DNA of 64,000 nt, from NCBI RefSeq assembly GCF_001941825.1, contig NZ_CP019038.1:5084001-5148000 (forward strand). The letters run 5' to 3'. Of this stretch, positions 1 to 8,232 are shown one piece after another. Source of the stretch: Massilia putida (GTDB lineage: Bacteria > Pseudomonadota > Gammaproteobacteria > Burkholderiales > Burkholderiaceae_D). The notes under the pieces are model-generated. The model ran no database searches. It saw only the letters and a list, made by a program, of their open reading frames with translations, and was not told the origin of the DNA. A program made the position numbers and the translations under genes. Positions within the stretch are counted from its first letter, which is position 1; each line of letters begins with the position of its first letter.

Positions 1-1
1 C

Positions 2-295
2 GTCGTGATCATCATGCTGGGCCTCGCCATCGGCGCGATGTTCGTGCGTTCGCTGACGGTGTATCTGGTGGAGAAGGGCACGCTCGACCAGTTCGTGTAT
101 CTGGAACACGGCGCCCACTACGCGATCGGCATCCTGGCCCTGATCATGCTGGCCAGTATGAAGTTCCACGTGCCGGAGCTCGTGACGGGTCTTGCGGGTG
201 TCGCCTTCATCGGTGCCTCGGTGTGGTCGTCGATCCGGTATCGCAAGAAGCAGGAAGCGTTGGGTACGCATAAAGAGCAGTTGGTCGAGGCGTAA
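2..295 (+). CDS. DUF475 (TerC-like) integral membrane protein, C-terminal part
   Basis: Only the last 97 codons are present; the gene starts before the window. The visible part contains hydrophobic segments, a LEHGAHYAIG stretch and a short basic-acidic tail (RYRKKQEALG...). The LEHGAHYAIG region followed by a HVPE segment is typical of DUF475 proteins, relatives of the TerC tellurium-resistance membrane protein. An inner-membrane location and an ion-related role are inferred from the family. It lies 38 nt upstream of a TerD gene on the same strand, so it is probably the first visible gene of a ter-like operon. A GTG at position 5 is internal to the frame and is unlikely to be the true start. 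Confidence 0.8.
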   Translation, partial: VVIIMLGLAIGAMFVRSLTVYLVEKGTLDQFVYLEHGAHYAIGILALIMLASMKFHVPELVTGLAGVAFIGASVWSSIRYRKKQEALGTHKEQLVEA

Positions 296-333
296 TTGAA
301 GACGTACTTTTAAAACTCTGAAGGAGAACCATC

Positions 334-909
334 ATGGCAATCAGCTTGCAAAAAGGCGGTAACGTCAATCTGTCGAAAGAAGCGCCGGGCCTGTCCAGCC
401 TGAAACTGGGCCTCGGCTGGGACGTCCGTGCCACCGACGGCGCCGCGTTCGACCTGGACGGCGTCGCGTTCCTGCTGAACCAGTCGGGCAAGGTCCGCTC
501 GGATGCCGACTTCATCTTCTACAACAACGCCAGGTCGGCCGACGGCTCGGTCGTGCACTCGGGCGACAACCGCACCGGTGCCGGCGAGGGCGACGATGAG
601 ACGATCAGCATCGATCTCTCCAAAGTGCCGGCCGATGTCGACCGCGTGGTGCTGGCCGTGACCATCCACGAAGGTGATGTCCGCCGCCAGAACTTCGGCC
701 AGGTGAGCCGCGCGTTCATCCGCTGCGTGAATGCCGCGAACGACAGCGAGATCGCCCGCTACGACCTGTCCGAAGACGGTTCGACCGAATCGGCCATGAT
801 CTTTGGCGAGGTGTATCGTAACGGCGCGGACTGGAAGTTCCGCGCGGTGGGCCAGGGTTTCAACGGCGGCCTCGGCCCCCTTGCCAAGAACTATGGCGTG
901 AACGTCTAA
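334..909 (+). CDS. TerD family protein
   Basis: A 191-residue protein of normal TerD length. It shows the family's calcium-binding signature: [16 protein letters not shown] followed by ISIDL, plus an upstream [11 protein letters not shown] strand. TerD proteins are cytosolic Ca2+-binding beta-sandwich proteins linked to tellurite resistance and to phage, colicin or oxidative stress responses; the actual ligand here is unknown. The start is supported by AAGGAG about 8 nt upstream of the ATG. It is followed by an AIM24-type gene and a second TerD paralogue, apparently in one transcription unit with the upstream DUF475 gene. Confidence 0.92.
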   Translation: MAISLQKGGNVNLSKEAPGLSSLKLGLGWDVRATDGAAFDLDGVAFLLNQSGKVRSDADFIFYNNARSADGSVVHSGDNRTGAGEGDDETISIDLSKVPADVDRVVLAVTIHEGDVRRQNFGQVSRAFIRCVNAANDSEIARYDLSEDGSTESAMIFGEVYRNGADWKFRAVGQGFNGGLGPLAKNYGVNV

Positions 910-938
910 CCCTCGCCGTCCTGAAAGGAAGCCAGCAA

Positions 939-1634
939 ATGCCAGTGTTTACCGTGACCGGGGACGTCGACCCTTTTCTCCATGTGTCGCTCAAGCGCGG
1001 CGAGACCATCTACTGCGAATCGGATGCGATGGTCATGATGGAATCGACGCTCGACCTCAAGGGCAAGATGAAGGGGGGCCTGGGCAGCGCGCTGATGCGC
1101 ACCTTCGCCAACGGCGAGTCGTTCTTCCAGCAGCACATCGAAGCGACGCGCGGCGACGGCGACTGCCTCTTGTCGCCCACGCTGCCCGGTGCCATGCAGG
1201 TGGTCGACTGCGGCCCGAACCAGTACATCATCAGCGACGGCGCGTTCGTCGCGGCCGCGTCAAGCGTCGATCTGCGCGTGCGCACCCAGAGCCTGGGCAA
1301 CGCACTGTTCGCCCAGAGCGGCGGCTTTTTCGTGACCGAGACCTCGGGCAGCGGACAGGTCGTCGTGTCGGGATTCGGGTCGATGAGCGTGCTGGAGGTG
1401 GAACCGGGCAAGGACGCGATCATCGACAACTCGCACGTCGTCGCCTGGGACAGCACGCTGCACTACGAGGTCTCGATCACGATCGGCACCAGCGGCGGCT
1501 TCCTCGGTAACCTGATCAACAGCCAGACCAGCGGCGAGGGCATCGTCCTGCGCTTCTCCGGTCGCGGCAAGATTTATGTCTGTTCGCGCAACCGCGCCGC
1601 GTTCAAGGCGTGGATGCAGGCGCCCGGGCGCTGA
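939..1634 (+). CDS. AIM24 / TIGR00266 family protein
   Basis: A 231-residue protein with the AIM24 beta-rich fold: an N-terminal ESDAMVMMESTLDLKGKMKGG segment, a glycine-rich GGLGSALMRTF stretch and a C-terminal strand ending in RGKIYVCSRNRAAF. Bacterial members of this family often lie beside terD genes; their biochemical role is not established. AAAGGA precedes the ATG by about 9 nt. Lying between two TerD genes, it probably works with them in an envelope- or metal-stress response, but that is inferred from context only. Confidence 0.85.
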   Translation: MPVFTVTGDVDPFLHVSLKRGETIYCESDAMVMMESTLDLKGKMKGGLGSALMRTFANGESFFQQHIEATRGDGDCLLSPTLPGAMQVVDCGPNQYIISDGAFVAAASSVDLRVRTQSLGNALFAQSGGFFVTETSGSGQVVVSGFGSMSVLEVEPGKDAIIDNSHVVAWDSTLHYEVSITIGTSGGFLGNLINSQTSGEGIVLRFSGRGKIYVCSRNRAAFKAWMQAPGR

Positions 1635-1699
1635 CACAACAATCGGGGCACCTCGAAAACCGTCGCGGTTTGCGAGGTCCCATGAAAGGAGTAATAAAC

Positions 1700-2281
1700 A
1701 TGGCAGTCAATCTGCAGAAGGGCCAGAAGATCTCGCTGGAGAAGGAAGCCGGCGGCGCCTTGTCCCGCGTGACGATGGGCCTCGGCTGGGACGTGGCGAA
1801 GTCCGGCGGATTCTTCGGCTTCGGCGCGAAGAGCCAAGCCGTCGACCTGGACGCGTCCGTCGTGATGTTCGACGATGCCAACCGCCCGGTGGACGTGGTC
1901 TGGTTCCGGCAACTGAAAAGCCGCGACGGCAGCATCACGCACACGGGCGACAACCGCACCGGCGCCGGCGATGGCGACGACGAGCAGATCGTCGTCGACC
2001 TGCGCACGGTCCCGGTCAACGTGAAATCGCTCGTCTTCACCGTCAACAGCTTCACGGGCCAGAATTTTTCGACGGTGCAGAACGCGTTCTGCCGCCTGTT
2101 CGACACCAACAGCGGCAAGGAGATCGCGCGCTACGACCTGTCCGTGCAAGGCTCGCACACGGCCCAGATCATGGCCAAGCTGTACCGCCATAACGGCGAG
2201 TGGAAGATGCACGCGATCGGCGAGAACGGCACCGGCCGCACCTTCGACGATCTCATGCCCCTGATCGTGTCGCACCTGTAA
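1700..2281 (+). CDS. TerD family protein (second paralogue)
   Basis: A 193-residue TerD paralogue of the gene at 334-909. The signature [23 protein letters not shown] is intact, and an AVDLDASVVMFD segment precedes it. Compared with its neighbour it carries a short insert (SGGFFGFGAKSQ) before the acidic strand. I chose the ATG at 1700 because AAAGGAG ends 9 nt upstream; an in-frame ATG at 1682 and others further upstream lack such a site. It is the last gene of the cluster, with an intrinsic terminator about 77 nt downstream. Confidence 0.92.
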   Translation: MAVNLQKGQKISLEKEAGGALSRVTMGLGWDVAKSGGFFGFGAKSQAVDLDASVVMFDDANRPVDVVWFRQLKSRDGSITHTGDNRTGAGDGDDEQIVVDLRTVPVNVKSLVFTVNSFTGQNFSTVQNAFCRLFDTNSGKEIARYDLSVQGSHTAQIMAKLYRHNGEWKMHAIGENGTGRTFDDLMPLIVSHL

Positions 2282-2357
2282 TCGTTTTTTTGTCGTCCCC
2301 GCGGACCCGTCTCCGTCCGCGGATCCAACGTGGGCGGCTTGGCGCCCACGCCCTTTA

Positions 2358-2387
2358 ACGGCCTCCTCGTGAGGCCGTCTTTTTTTG
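2358..2387 (+). terminator. Rho-independent terminator after the TerD cluster
   Basis: A perfect 8-bp stem (ACGGCCTC / GAGGCCGT) with a CTCGT loop is followed by CTTTTTTT. It lies about 77 nt downstream of the second TerD stop codon and closes the plus-strand unit before the convergent ggt gene. The rest of the 2282-2517 gap shows nothing else I can name. Confidence 0.85.
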
Positions 2388-2517
2388 TAAATATCGCTTG
2401 ACGGAGAACTACCTCGGCGCAGGTGTTACTAAATGAATCTGCGCCGTGCAATTGCGGCTCGACCGGCGCCGCATGCCGGCCGCGCCGCCGGCCTTCCCGG
2501 CGGGGCGGATGGCGCAG

Positions 2518-4272
2518 TCAGTGCCCGCGCTTTTGCACGAGCGCGGTGCCGATCCCGTGGCGGTGGCCTTCGCTGACGGCCGTCACGGTGCCGTCCGGAT
2601 TGAACACGATGGCGTTGGCCGCGCCGATTTCTTCCGGCTTCGCTTCCCACTTGTGGCCGAATTTTTCCAGCGCCTCGGCCTGCGGCGTGCCGATAAAGCC
2701 CGGTTCGACCGACGTCTCCTTGCCGTTCCTCTGCGACAGGCGCGGCGCGTCGATGGCCTGGTCCATGGGCATGCCGAGGTCGATGTAGTTGACGATCGTC
2801 TGCAGCACCGTCGTGATGATCGTGGCGCCGCCCGGGCTGCCGATGGTGAAGGCGGGCTTGCCGTCCTTGAGGGCGATCGTCGGCGCCATGCTGCTGCGCG
2901 GGCGCTTGCCGGCTTCGGGGATGTTCGGTGCCGGACCGGTGAAGTCGAAGTCCGTCATCTCGTTATTCAGCAGGAAGCCGTACCCCGGCACGACGATGCC
3001 GCTGCCGCCCCACGATTCGATCGTGAACGTGTAGGCGACGACGTTGCCCCATTTGTCGGACACCGCCAGGTGCGTCGTGTGCGTGCCCTCGCGCATGATC
3101 ATGTCCTGCTGCGGGCGTAGCGGGAAGCTCTTGTCGTTCTCGTACAGGAAGGCGTCGCCGGCCGGGACGATGCCGGCCGCGCGGTCCGGCCGGATCAGCG
3201 AGCGGCGCTGCGCTGCGAACTGTTTCGACAGCATGCCTTCGATGGGCGCGTCGACGTATTCCGGATCGGCCACATAGGCGTTGCGGTCGGCGAAGGCGAG
3301 GCGGCTCGCTTCCAGGTACAGGTGCTCGACGTTCGCGCGGGGCATGGATTTCAGGTCGAAGCCTTCGAGGATGTTCAGCGCCTCGGCCACCGTCACGCCG
3401 CCGCTGCTGGGCGGCGGCATGCCGTACACGTCGTAGCCGCGGTAGGTGGAGCGGATCGGCTGGCGGATGCGTGTCTCGTAGTTCGCGAGGTCCGCGAGGG
3501 TCATCGTGCCGGGCCGGACCTGGATGCCGGCCGCGACGGGCGGGCGGTTGACGGCATCGACGACGGCGCGTGCCAGCGGACCTTCGTAAAACGTTTTATA
3601 CCCTTTCGCGGCGAGCTCGCGGTAGGCCTTGGCGAGGTCGGGATTCCGGACGATCGACCCGGTGGGCAGCGCCTTGCCGTTCTTGAGGTACAGCCGGCTC
3701 GTCGTGTCGAACATACCGAATTTTTTCTCGTTCTCGACGATCAATCCGTGCATGGTCTCGCTGACGGGGAAGCCTTTCGTCGCGACCTGGATCGCGGGCG
3801 CCAGCACCTGCTTGAACGACATCGTGCCGTAGCGTTCCAGCGCCTCGTGCCAGCCGCGCACGGTGCCCGGCACGCCGACGGACGCGCCGCTCGCGACGGC
3901 CGTGTCGAAATCGATCGGCTTGCCGTTGTCAAGGAAGACGCCGGGGCTGAACGAGGCGGGCGCGGTCTCGCGGTGGTCGATCGTGATCACGCGCTTGTCG
4001 CGGGCGAGGTACACGACCATGAAGCCGCCGCCGCCGATGCCGCAGCTGAACGGATCGGTGACGCCCAGCGTGGCCGCCGCGGCGACGGCCGCGTCGATGG
4101 CATTGCCGCCCTGGTTGAGGATCGCGAGCGCGGACGCCGACGCCTTTTCGCTGATCGTGGCGACGGCGCCGCCGGTGCCCGTGGCGACCGGGGTCTTGGC
4201 GAATGCGAGTGGCGGCGTCAGGACGATGGAGAGGATCAGCCCGCAGGTGAGGGCTTTGACGGAAGTGGTCAT
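2518..4272 (-). CDS. ggt: Gamma-glutamyltransferase (glutathione hydrolase) precursor
   Basis: A 584-residue protein of full family length that cleaves gamma-glutamyl bonds such as that of glutathione and transfers the glutamyl group. Residues 1-25 form a signal peptide (hydrophobic core, then LAFAK), so the enzyme should be periplasmic. The autoprocessing site is the HTTH motif near residues 398-401; by alignment with E. coli GGT, Thr399 would be the nucleophile and first residue of the small subunit. The glycine-rich GSPGGATI motif and the LLNNEM motif are also present. The start codon overlaps the stop of the upstream lipoprotein gene by 4 nt (ATGA), implying translational coupling. Confidence 0.95.
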   Translation of the reverse strand: MTTSVKALTCGLILSIVLTPPLAFAKTPVATGTGGAVATISEKASASALAILNQGGNAIDAAVAAAATLGVTDPFSCGIGGGGFMVVYLARDKRVITIDHRETAPASFSPGVFLDNGKPIDFDTAVASGASVGVPGTVRGWHEALERYGTMSFKQVLAPAIQVATKGFPVSETMHGLIVENEKKFGMFDTTSRLYLKNGKALPTGSIVRNPDLAKAYRELAAKGYKTFYEGPLARAVVDAVNRPPVAAGIQVRPGTMTLADLANYETRIRQPIRSTYRGYDVYGMPPPSSGGVTVAEALNILEGFDLKSMPRANVEHLYLEASRLAFADRNAYVADPEYVDAPIEGMLSKQFAAQRRSLIRPDRAAGIVPAGDAFLYENDKSFPLRPQQDMIMREGTHTTHLAVSDKWGNVVAYTFTIESWGGSGIVVPGYGFLLNNEMTDFDFTGPAPNIPEAGKRPRSSMAPTIALKDGKPAFTIGSPGGATIITTVLQTIVNYIDLGMPMDQAIDAPRLSQRNGKETSVEPGFIGTPQAEALEKFGHKWEAKPEEIGAANAIVFNPDGTVTAVSEGHRHGIGTALVQKRGH

Positions 4273-4664
4273 TTGGCGGTGATTTTGAGCGTGACGGGAA
4301 TGATGTCGCCGGGCCGGAGCAGGCTGGCCGCGCGCGCGGGCGGGATCGCGGACGTGTCGAGGACGACGCGGGCGCCGTGCAGCGATGCCGGCGCGGCCGT
4401 CGGCTGGTCGGGGCCGAGCGTGAATTCTTCGACGCCGTCCGGGCCGTCGATGAGGAAGCGGAAGATCAGCCGTCCGGCCCAGACGCAGCGGGTGTTCGCG
4501 GGGCAGCGGCTGTCGCTGAAGCTGTCGTATGTGAGGACGAGGCCGCGCGCCAGGGCGACGCTCTGTTCGGGCCGGAGCGGATACACGGCGTCCTGCAGCG
4601 GCGCGGCGGCACAGCCGGCCAGGAGAGTCATCAACAACACGGCGGGCCGGCGCAGCAGCTTCAT
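4269..4664 (-). CDS. Putative lipoprotein of unknown function
   Basis: A 131-residue protein starting MKLLRRPAVLLMTLLAGCAAAP, a type II signal peptide with lipobox LAGC, so a membrane-anchored lipoprotein is predicted. The mature part contains DSRCPANTRCVWAG, two cysteines around an invariant-looking RCP...CVWAG motif seen in small uncharacterised bacterial lipoproteins, then beta-strand-like sequence. I chose the ATG at 4664 because AAAGGA lies about 7 nt upstream; the same frame is open further upstream but without a start signal. Its stop overlaps the ggt start by 4 nt, so the two are probably co-translated, although no functional link is known to me. Confidence 0.82.
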   Translation of the reverse strand: MKLLRRPAVLLMTLLAGCAAAPLQDAVYPLRPEQSVALARGLVLTYDSFSDSRCPANTRCVWAGRLIFRFLIDGPDGVEEFTLGPDQPTAAPASLHGARVVLDTSAIPPARAASLLRPGDIIPVTLKITAK

Positions 4665-4747
4665 CGAGCGTCCTTTATTAGCATACCGCCAATCATAGCA
4701 AAATCGCCAGTCGAGGCCGGCGCGATTCGGCCTCGACCGGAGGATGA

Positions 4748-5344
4748 TCAGGTGATCGGATAGCGGCGGAACACGGGCAGCGCTTCCGCGCGCGCGGCCC
4801 AGGCGGCCAGGCGCGGGAAATAGGCGCTCGAGACGATCTGCGGCACCATCAGCTGGACGAACGACCACGTGACGGCGGCCGTGATGGCGGCTTGGTCGAG
4901 GGCGTCGATGTCGAACCCATCCGCTTCTGCCTCCACCAGGCGGAGCGCGGCAAGCAGTTGCTGCTGCACGCGGTCGAGCCAGGGCTGGTGCTGTTTCTCC
5001 TGCGGGCGCAACGTGTATTCGTAGACGACCTGCGCCGTCTTTTCGCATGCGGCCAGGGCCGGGCCGATGACGCGCAGCGCCTGCGCGCGCGCGGCCGGGG
5101 CGGCGGGCAGCAGCGAACGGCCCGTCAGTGCCTCGGCATACTCGAGCATCAGCGTGGAATCGATCAGGAAGGAACCGTCGCCCAGCACGAGCGTCGGTGC
5201 CTTCACCGTCGGATTGATCGCGGCGAATTCGTCGAAGTTGCGGAACACGGACAGCGCCTTGTGTTCGAACGGAATGTCCTGCAGGTCGAACGAGATGGCG
5301 ACGCGGCGGACGAAGGGCGAATCGAGCATGCCGATGAGTTGCAT
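4748..5344 (-). CDS. Glutathione S-transferase family protein
   Basis: A 198-residue protein with a thioredoxin-like N-terminal half (MQLIGMLDSPFVRRVAISFDLQDIPFEH, then VKAPTLVLGDG and the glutathione-contacting LIDSTLMLEY) and an all-helical C-terminal half. This is the usual two-domain architecture and length of cytosolic GSTs. The SPFVRR segment places Ser9 where the catalytic Ser/Tyr/Cys is normally found. AGGAGAT precedes the ATG. The substrate cannot be predicted. It lies 83 nt upstream of the lipoprotein-ggt pair on the same strand, which may be a shared glutathione theme but is not proof of an operon. Confidence 0.9.
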   Translation of the reverse strand: MQLIGMLDSPFVRRVAISFDLQDIPFEHKALSVFRNFDEFAAINPTVKAPTLVLGDGSFLIDSTLMLEYAEALTGRSLLPAAPAARAQALRVIGPALAACEKTAQVVYEYTLRPQEKQHQPWLDRVQQQLLAALRLVEAEADGFDIDALDQAAITAAVTWSFVQLMVPQIVSSAYFPRLAAWAARAEALPVFRRYPIT

Positions 5345-5477
5345 GGAATCTCCTGTGGTGGGCGGTGGTCTTTCATTTTATTGCCTTTGGGCTAACGCTG
5401 CTGATTATGCAATAGGACTTGACGCCGACCCCGTCGCCGGCGGATATTTGAAATCGTTTTCATGAGCGGAGGATACG

Positions 5478-6683
5478 ATGGGCGAGCCGGTACGTTTCGA
5501 TTCCAGCGTCGCGGCGGGCACGCCGCCGCAGGCTGCCGCCGCGCAGCCCGATGCGATCGCACGGACGCCGCGCGTGATCGCCATCGACCTGCTGCGCGGC
5601 CTCGCCGTGATGGGCATGATCATGGTCGCGTATGCGGGCGGCTGGGACCACCGCTTCGCGTTCCTGACGCATGCCGACTGGCGCGGCTTCGCCATCGCCG
5701 ACATGATCTTCCCCGCCTTCCTGTTCTGCGCGGGCGCCGCGCTGCCGTACGCGCTGCGGCGGCGCGAGGGCCGGGGCAGGGCGGCCCTCGCCGGCCACGT
5801 GCTGCGCCGCGCCGCCGCGCTCATCGCATTGGGCGTCATGCTGAATCTGCTGCCGGGCTTCGACGTCGCGCACGTCCGCCTGCCGGGCATCCTGCAGCGC
5901 ATCGGCCTGTGCTATGCCATCGTGGGCACGGGATGCGTGCTGGCGCTGCGGCGCGATGGCTTGCGTGTGTCCACGCTGGTGATCGCCATCGTCGTGCTGC
6001 TGGTGGGCTACGCGGACCTGCTGCTCGCGTGGGACGCGCCCGGCTGCGGCCACGCGTGCTTCGATTCCGCCAACTCGCTGCCGGCCGTCGTCGATCGCGC
6101 CGTCTTTGGCGTGGCGCACCTGTGGCCGTGGGGCCGGACGGGCGATATCGTCACGTACGATCCGGAAGGACTCGTGGCCACCCTGGGCGCGCTCGTCAAC
6201 ATGCTGTTCGGCGTGACGGCGTCCGTCCTCTTGACGCGGTCGCACCGGCGCGCCACCCTGGCGGCCCTCGCCATCGCCGGCATGGCCTGCCTGCTGGCCG
6301 GCTTCCTGCTCGATCCGCTCGTTCCCGTCGTCAAGAAGCTGTGGACGCCCAGCTTCGCCCTGCTGTCCGGCGGCTTCACGCTGCTGGTCTTGCTCGTCTT
6401 GATACGCCTCGTGCCGCCCGGCCGCGAGGCGCCCGCGTGGACGCATCCCATCCTTGCGTTCGGCACCAATGCGACGCTGGCCTTCGTCGGCATCACCCTG
6501 ATCGATACGACGATGCAGCTGCCGCTGGGCGCGGGCAGCGGGCACGACCTGCTGGCAGGGTGGCTGGCGCGCGCGATTCCGGAAGCGCGGATCGCATCGG
6601 CCGCGTATTCGGCCGTGCTGCTGCTCGTGCTGGGGGCGGGGTTGTGGCAGCTGTACAAGCGGCGCATCGTCATCCGGATCTGA
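5478..6683 (+). CDS. HGSNAT/NagX-like membrane acyltransferase (DUF5009/DUF1624 family)
   Basis: A 401-residue polytopic membrane protein with about ten hydrophobic segments. The N-terminal signature RVIAIDLLRGLAVMGMIMV and the following FAIADMIFPAFLFCAGAALP are characteristic of bacterial relatives of heparan-alpha-glucosaminide N-acetyltransferase, also called NagX in some amino-sugar clusters. No N-acetylglucosamine genes are adjacent, so the sugar substrate is unknown. The start has GGAGGA 4 nt upstream. An alanine-rich N-terminal stretch of about 25 residues precedes the first membrane segment. Confidence 0.82.
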   Translation: MGEPVRFDSSVAAGTPPQAAAAQPDAIARTPRVIAIDLLRGLAVMGMIMVAYAGGWDHRFAFLTHADWRGFAIADMIFPAFLFCAGAALPYALRRREGRGRAALAGHVLRRAAALIALGVMLNLLPGFDVAHVRLPGILQRIGLCYAIVGTGCVLALRRDGLRVSTLVIAIVVLLVGYADLLLAWDAPGCGHACFDSANSLPAVVDRAVFGVAHLWPWGRTGDIVTYDPEGLVATLGALVNMLFGVTASVLLTRSHRRATLAALAIAGMACLLAGFLLDPLVPVVKKLWTPSFALLSGGFTLLVLLVLIRLVPPGREAPAWTHPILAFGTNATLAFVGITLIDTTMQLPLGAGSGHDLLAGWLARAIPEARIASAAYSAVLLLVLGAGLWQLYKRRIVIRI

Positions 6684-6731
6684 AAAACCGGCGTATGCTA
6701 GCGTTCATTTTCTACCGACCGGAGGCAGCAG

Positions 6732-7616
6732 ATGACGCGATTGACCGCAGCGGATTTCGACCCCGACGTACTGAAACTGTTCGACGGCTATGTGCACGGC
6801 CGCGTGTCGCGCCGCGATTTCCTGTCGCGCGCGAGCCGCTATGCGGCGGGCGGCACGACGGCCGCCACGCTGCTGGCGCAGCTGTCGCCGTCGTTCGCGG
6901 CACCGCTCGTCGCCCCGCTGGACGCACGCCTCAAGACGAGTTATATCGACTTCCCGTCGCCGCAGGGCTACGGCAAGGTGCACGGCTACCTGGCCGAGCC
7001 CGCGCACGCGAAGGGGAAGCTGCCGGCGATCCTGGTCGTGCACGAAAACCGCGGCCTGAACCCGCACATCGAGGACATCGCGCGCCGTATCGCGCTCGAG
7101 GGGTATGCCGCGTTCGCGCCGGACGCGCTGTACCCGCTGGGCGGCTATCCGGGCGACGAGAACAAGGCGAGAGAACTGTTCCCCAAGCTGGACCAGGCGA
7201 AGACGCGCGCCGACTTCATCGCCGCCGCCCACGCGCTCGCGGAGCTGCCGCAGGGCACGGGCAAGGTCGGCGTGGTCGGCTTCTGCTACGGCGGCGGTAT
7301 CGCCAACTACCTCGCGACGCAACTGCCGGACCTGGCCGCCGTGGTGCCGTTCTACGGTATGCAGCCGCCGGCCTCCGACGTCGCCCGCATCCGCGCGCCG
7401 CTGCTGATTCACGATGCCGGCAAGGACGAGCGCATCCTGGCCGGCTGGCCCGCCTACGAAGCCGCGCTGAAGGCGAACCACGTCGATTATCGGCACTTCG
7501 TCTATGCGGGCGTGGAACATGGTTTTAACAACGATACGACGCCCCGTTACGACGAGGCGGCCGCCAAGCTCGCGTGGGAACGGACGATGGCATTCTTCAA
7601 GGCGAAGCTGGGGTAG
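6732..7616 (+). CDS. Dienelactone hydrolase family protein with Tat-type N-terminus
   Basis: A 294-residue alpha/beta-hydrolase. The catalytic triad is visible: the nucleophile Cys185 in GFCYGGG, an Asp in IHDAGKDERI and a His in GVEHGFNND. Residues 22-58 carry a twin-arginine motif (SRRDFLSR) followed by an alanine-rich hydrophobic stretch ending SFAAP, so Tat export is plausible; about 20 residues precede the motif, which is longer than usual. The family hydrolyses dienelactones and related esters. The enzyme resembles YghX-type hydrolases; its substrate is not known. Its stop codon overlaps the GTG start of the next gene by 1 nt. Confidence 0.88.
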   Translation: MTRLTAADFDPDVLKLFDGYVHGRVSRRDFLSRASRYAAGGTTAATLLAQLSPSFAAPLVAPLDARLKTSYIDFPSPQGYGKVHGYLAEPAHAKGKLPAILVVHENRGLNPHIEDIARRIALEGYAAFAPDALYPLGGYPGDENKARELFPKLDQAKTRADFIAAAHALAELPQGTGKVGVVGFCYGGGIANYLATQLPDLAAVVPFYGMQPPASDVARIRAPLLIHDAGKDERILAGWPAYEAALKANHVDYRHFVYAGVEHGFNNDTTPRYDEAAAKLAWERTMAFFKAKLG

Positions 7617-8176
7617 TGGAACGTGTGCTTGAACTGCAGGCGCTGATCGCATCCGACGACCGGCGCATGCGCGTGCTGCGCATCGTGCGCGACCTCGGCC
7701 TGCCCGATTGCTGGGTCGCCGCCGGGTTCGTGCGCAACCGTGTGTGGGACCACGCGCACCGGCGCGCGTCCTCGCCGCTGCCGCAGGATATCGATGTGAT
7801 CTGGTTCGATCCGGCTGCGTGCGGTGCGGAGCGCGATGCCGCGCTGGAGACGGCGTTGCGGGACCGCGATGGCACGTCCGCATGGTCCGTCAAGAACCAG
7901 GCGCGCATGCATGCTCGTAACGGGGACCGGCCGTACCGCTCCGCCGTGGACGCGATGCGCCATTGGCCGGAGACGGCGACGGCCGTCGCCGTCCGGCTCG
8001 CCGCGCGGGGAGAGATCGAGGTCGCGGCGCCGTTGGGACTGGACGATCTTTTTGGGCTCATCGTCAGGCCCACCCGGCGTTTCCTCGGCGAGAAGCATGC
8101 CGTTTATCTGGACCGTATCCGCTCCAAGAACTGGGAACGCGACTGGCCCGGCCTAAAGATCGAGACGCAGGGCTGA
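7616..8176 (+). CDS. Nucleotidyltransferase-like protein (COG3575/DUF925 family)
   Basis: A 186-residue protein. The WVAAGFVRNRVWD and QDIDVIWFD segments resemble the GG/GS...DxD core of minimal nucleotidyltransferases, in the form typical of the uncharacterised COG3575 family. A C-terminal FLGEKHAVYLDRIRSKNWERDWPGL segment is also usual in that family. I chose the GTG at 7616 because it sits in a TAGTG overlap with the preceding stop and agrees with family length; no strong ribosome-binding site is visible. It is probably co-transcribed with the dienelactone hydrolase. No activity has been assigned. Confidence 0.8.
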   Translation: MERVLELQALIASDDRRMRVLRIVRDLGLPDCWVAAGFVRNRVWDHAHRRASSPLPQDIDVIWFDPAACGAERDAALETALRDRDGTSAWSVKNQARMHARNGDRPYRSAVDAMRHWPETATAVAVRLAARGEIEVAAPLGLDDLFGLIVRPTRRFLGEKHAVYLDRIRSKNWERDWPGLKIETQG

Positions 8177-8181
8177 CCCCG

Positions 8182-8207
8182 GAAAAAACAAAGGCACCCG
8201 AAGGTGC
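8182..8207 (-). terminator. Rho-independent terminator of rpoH
   Basis: Read on the minus strand this is GGCACC-TTCG-GGTGCC, a 6-bp stem with a stable UUCG tetraloop, followed by TTTGTTTTTT. It begins 26 nt after the rpoH stop codon. On the plus strand there is no T-run, so it mainly serves rpoH. Confidence 0.8.
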
Positions 8208-8232
8208 CGTTGTCGTTGGCTGACAGGATGGC

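Noticed and set aside
3322..4698. A 458-codon plus-strand frame opposite ggt and the lipoprotein gene
   Set aside because: Shadow frame; ggt and its overlap with the lipoprotein gene are clear.
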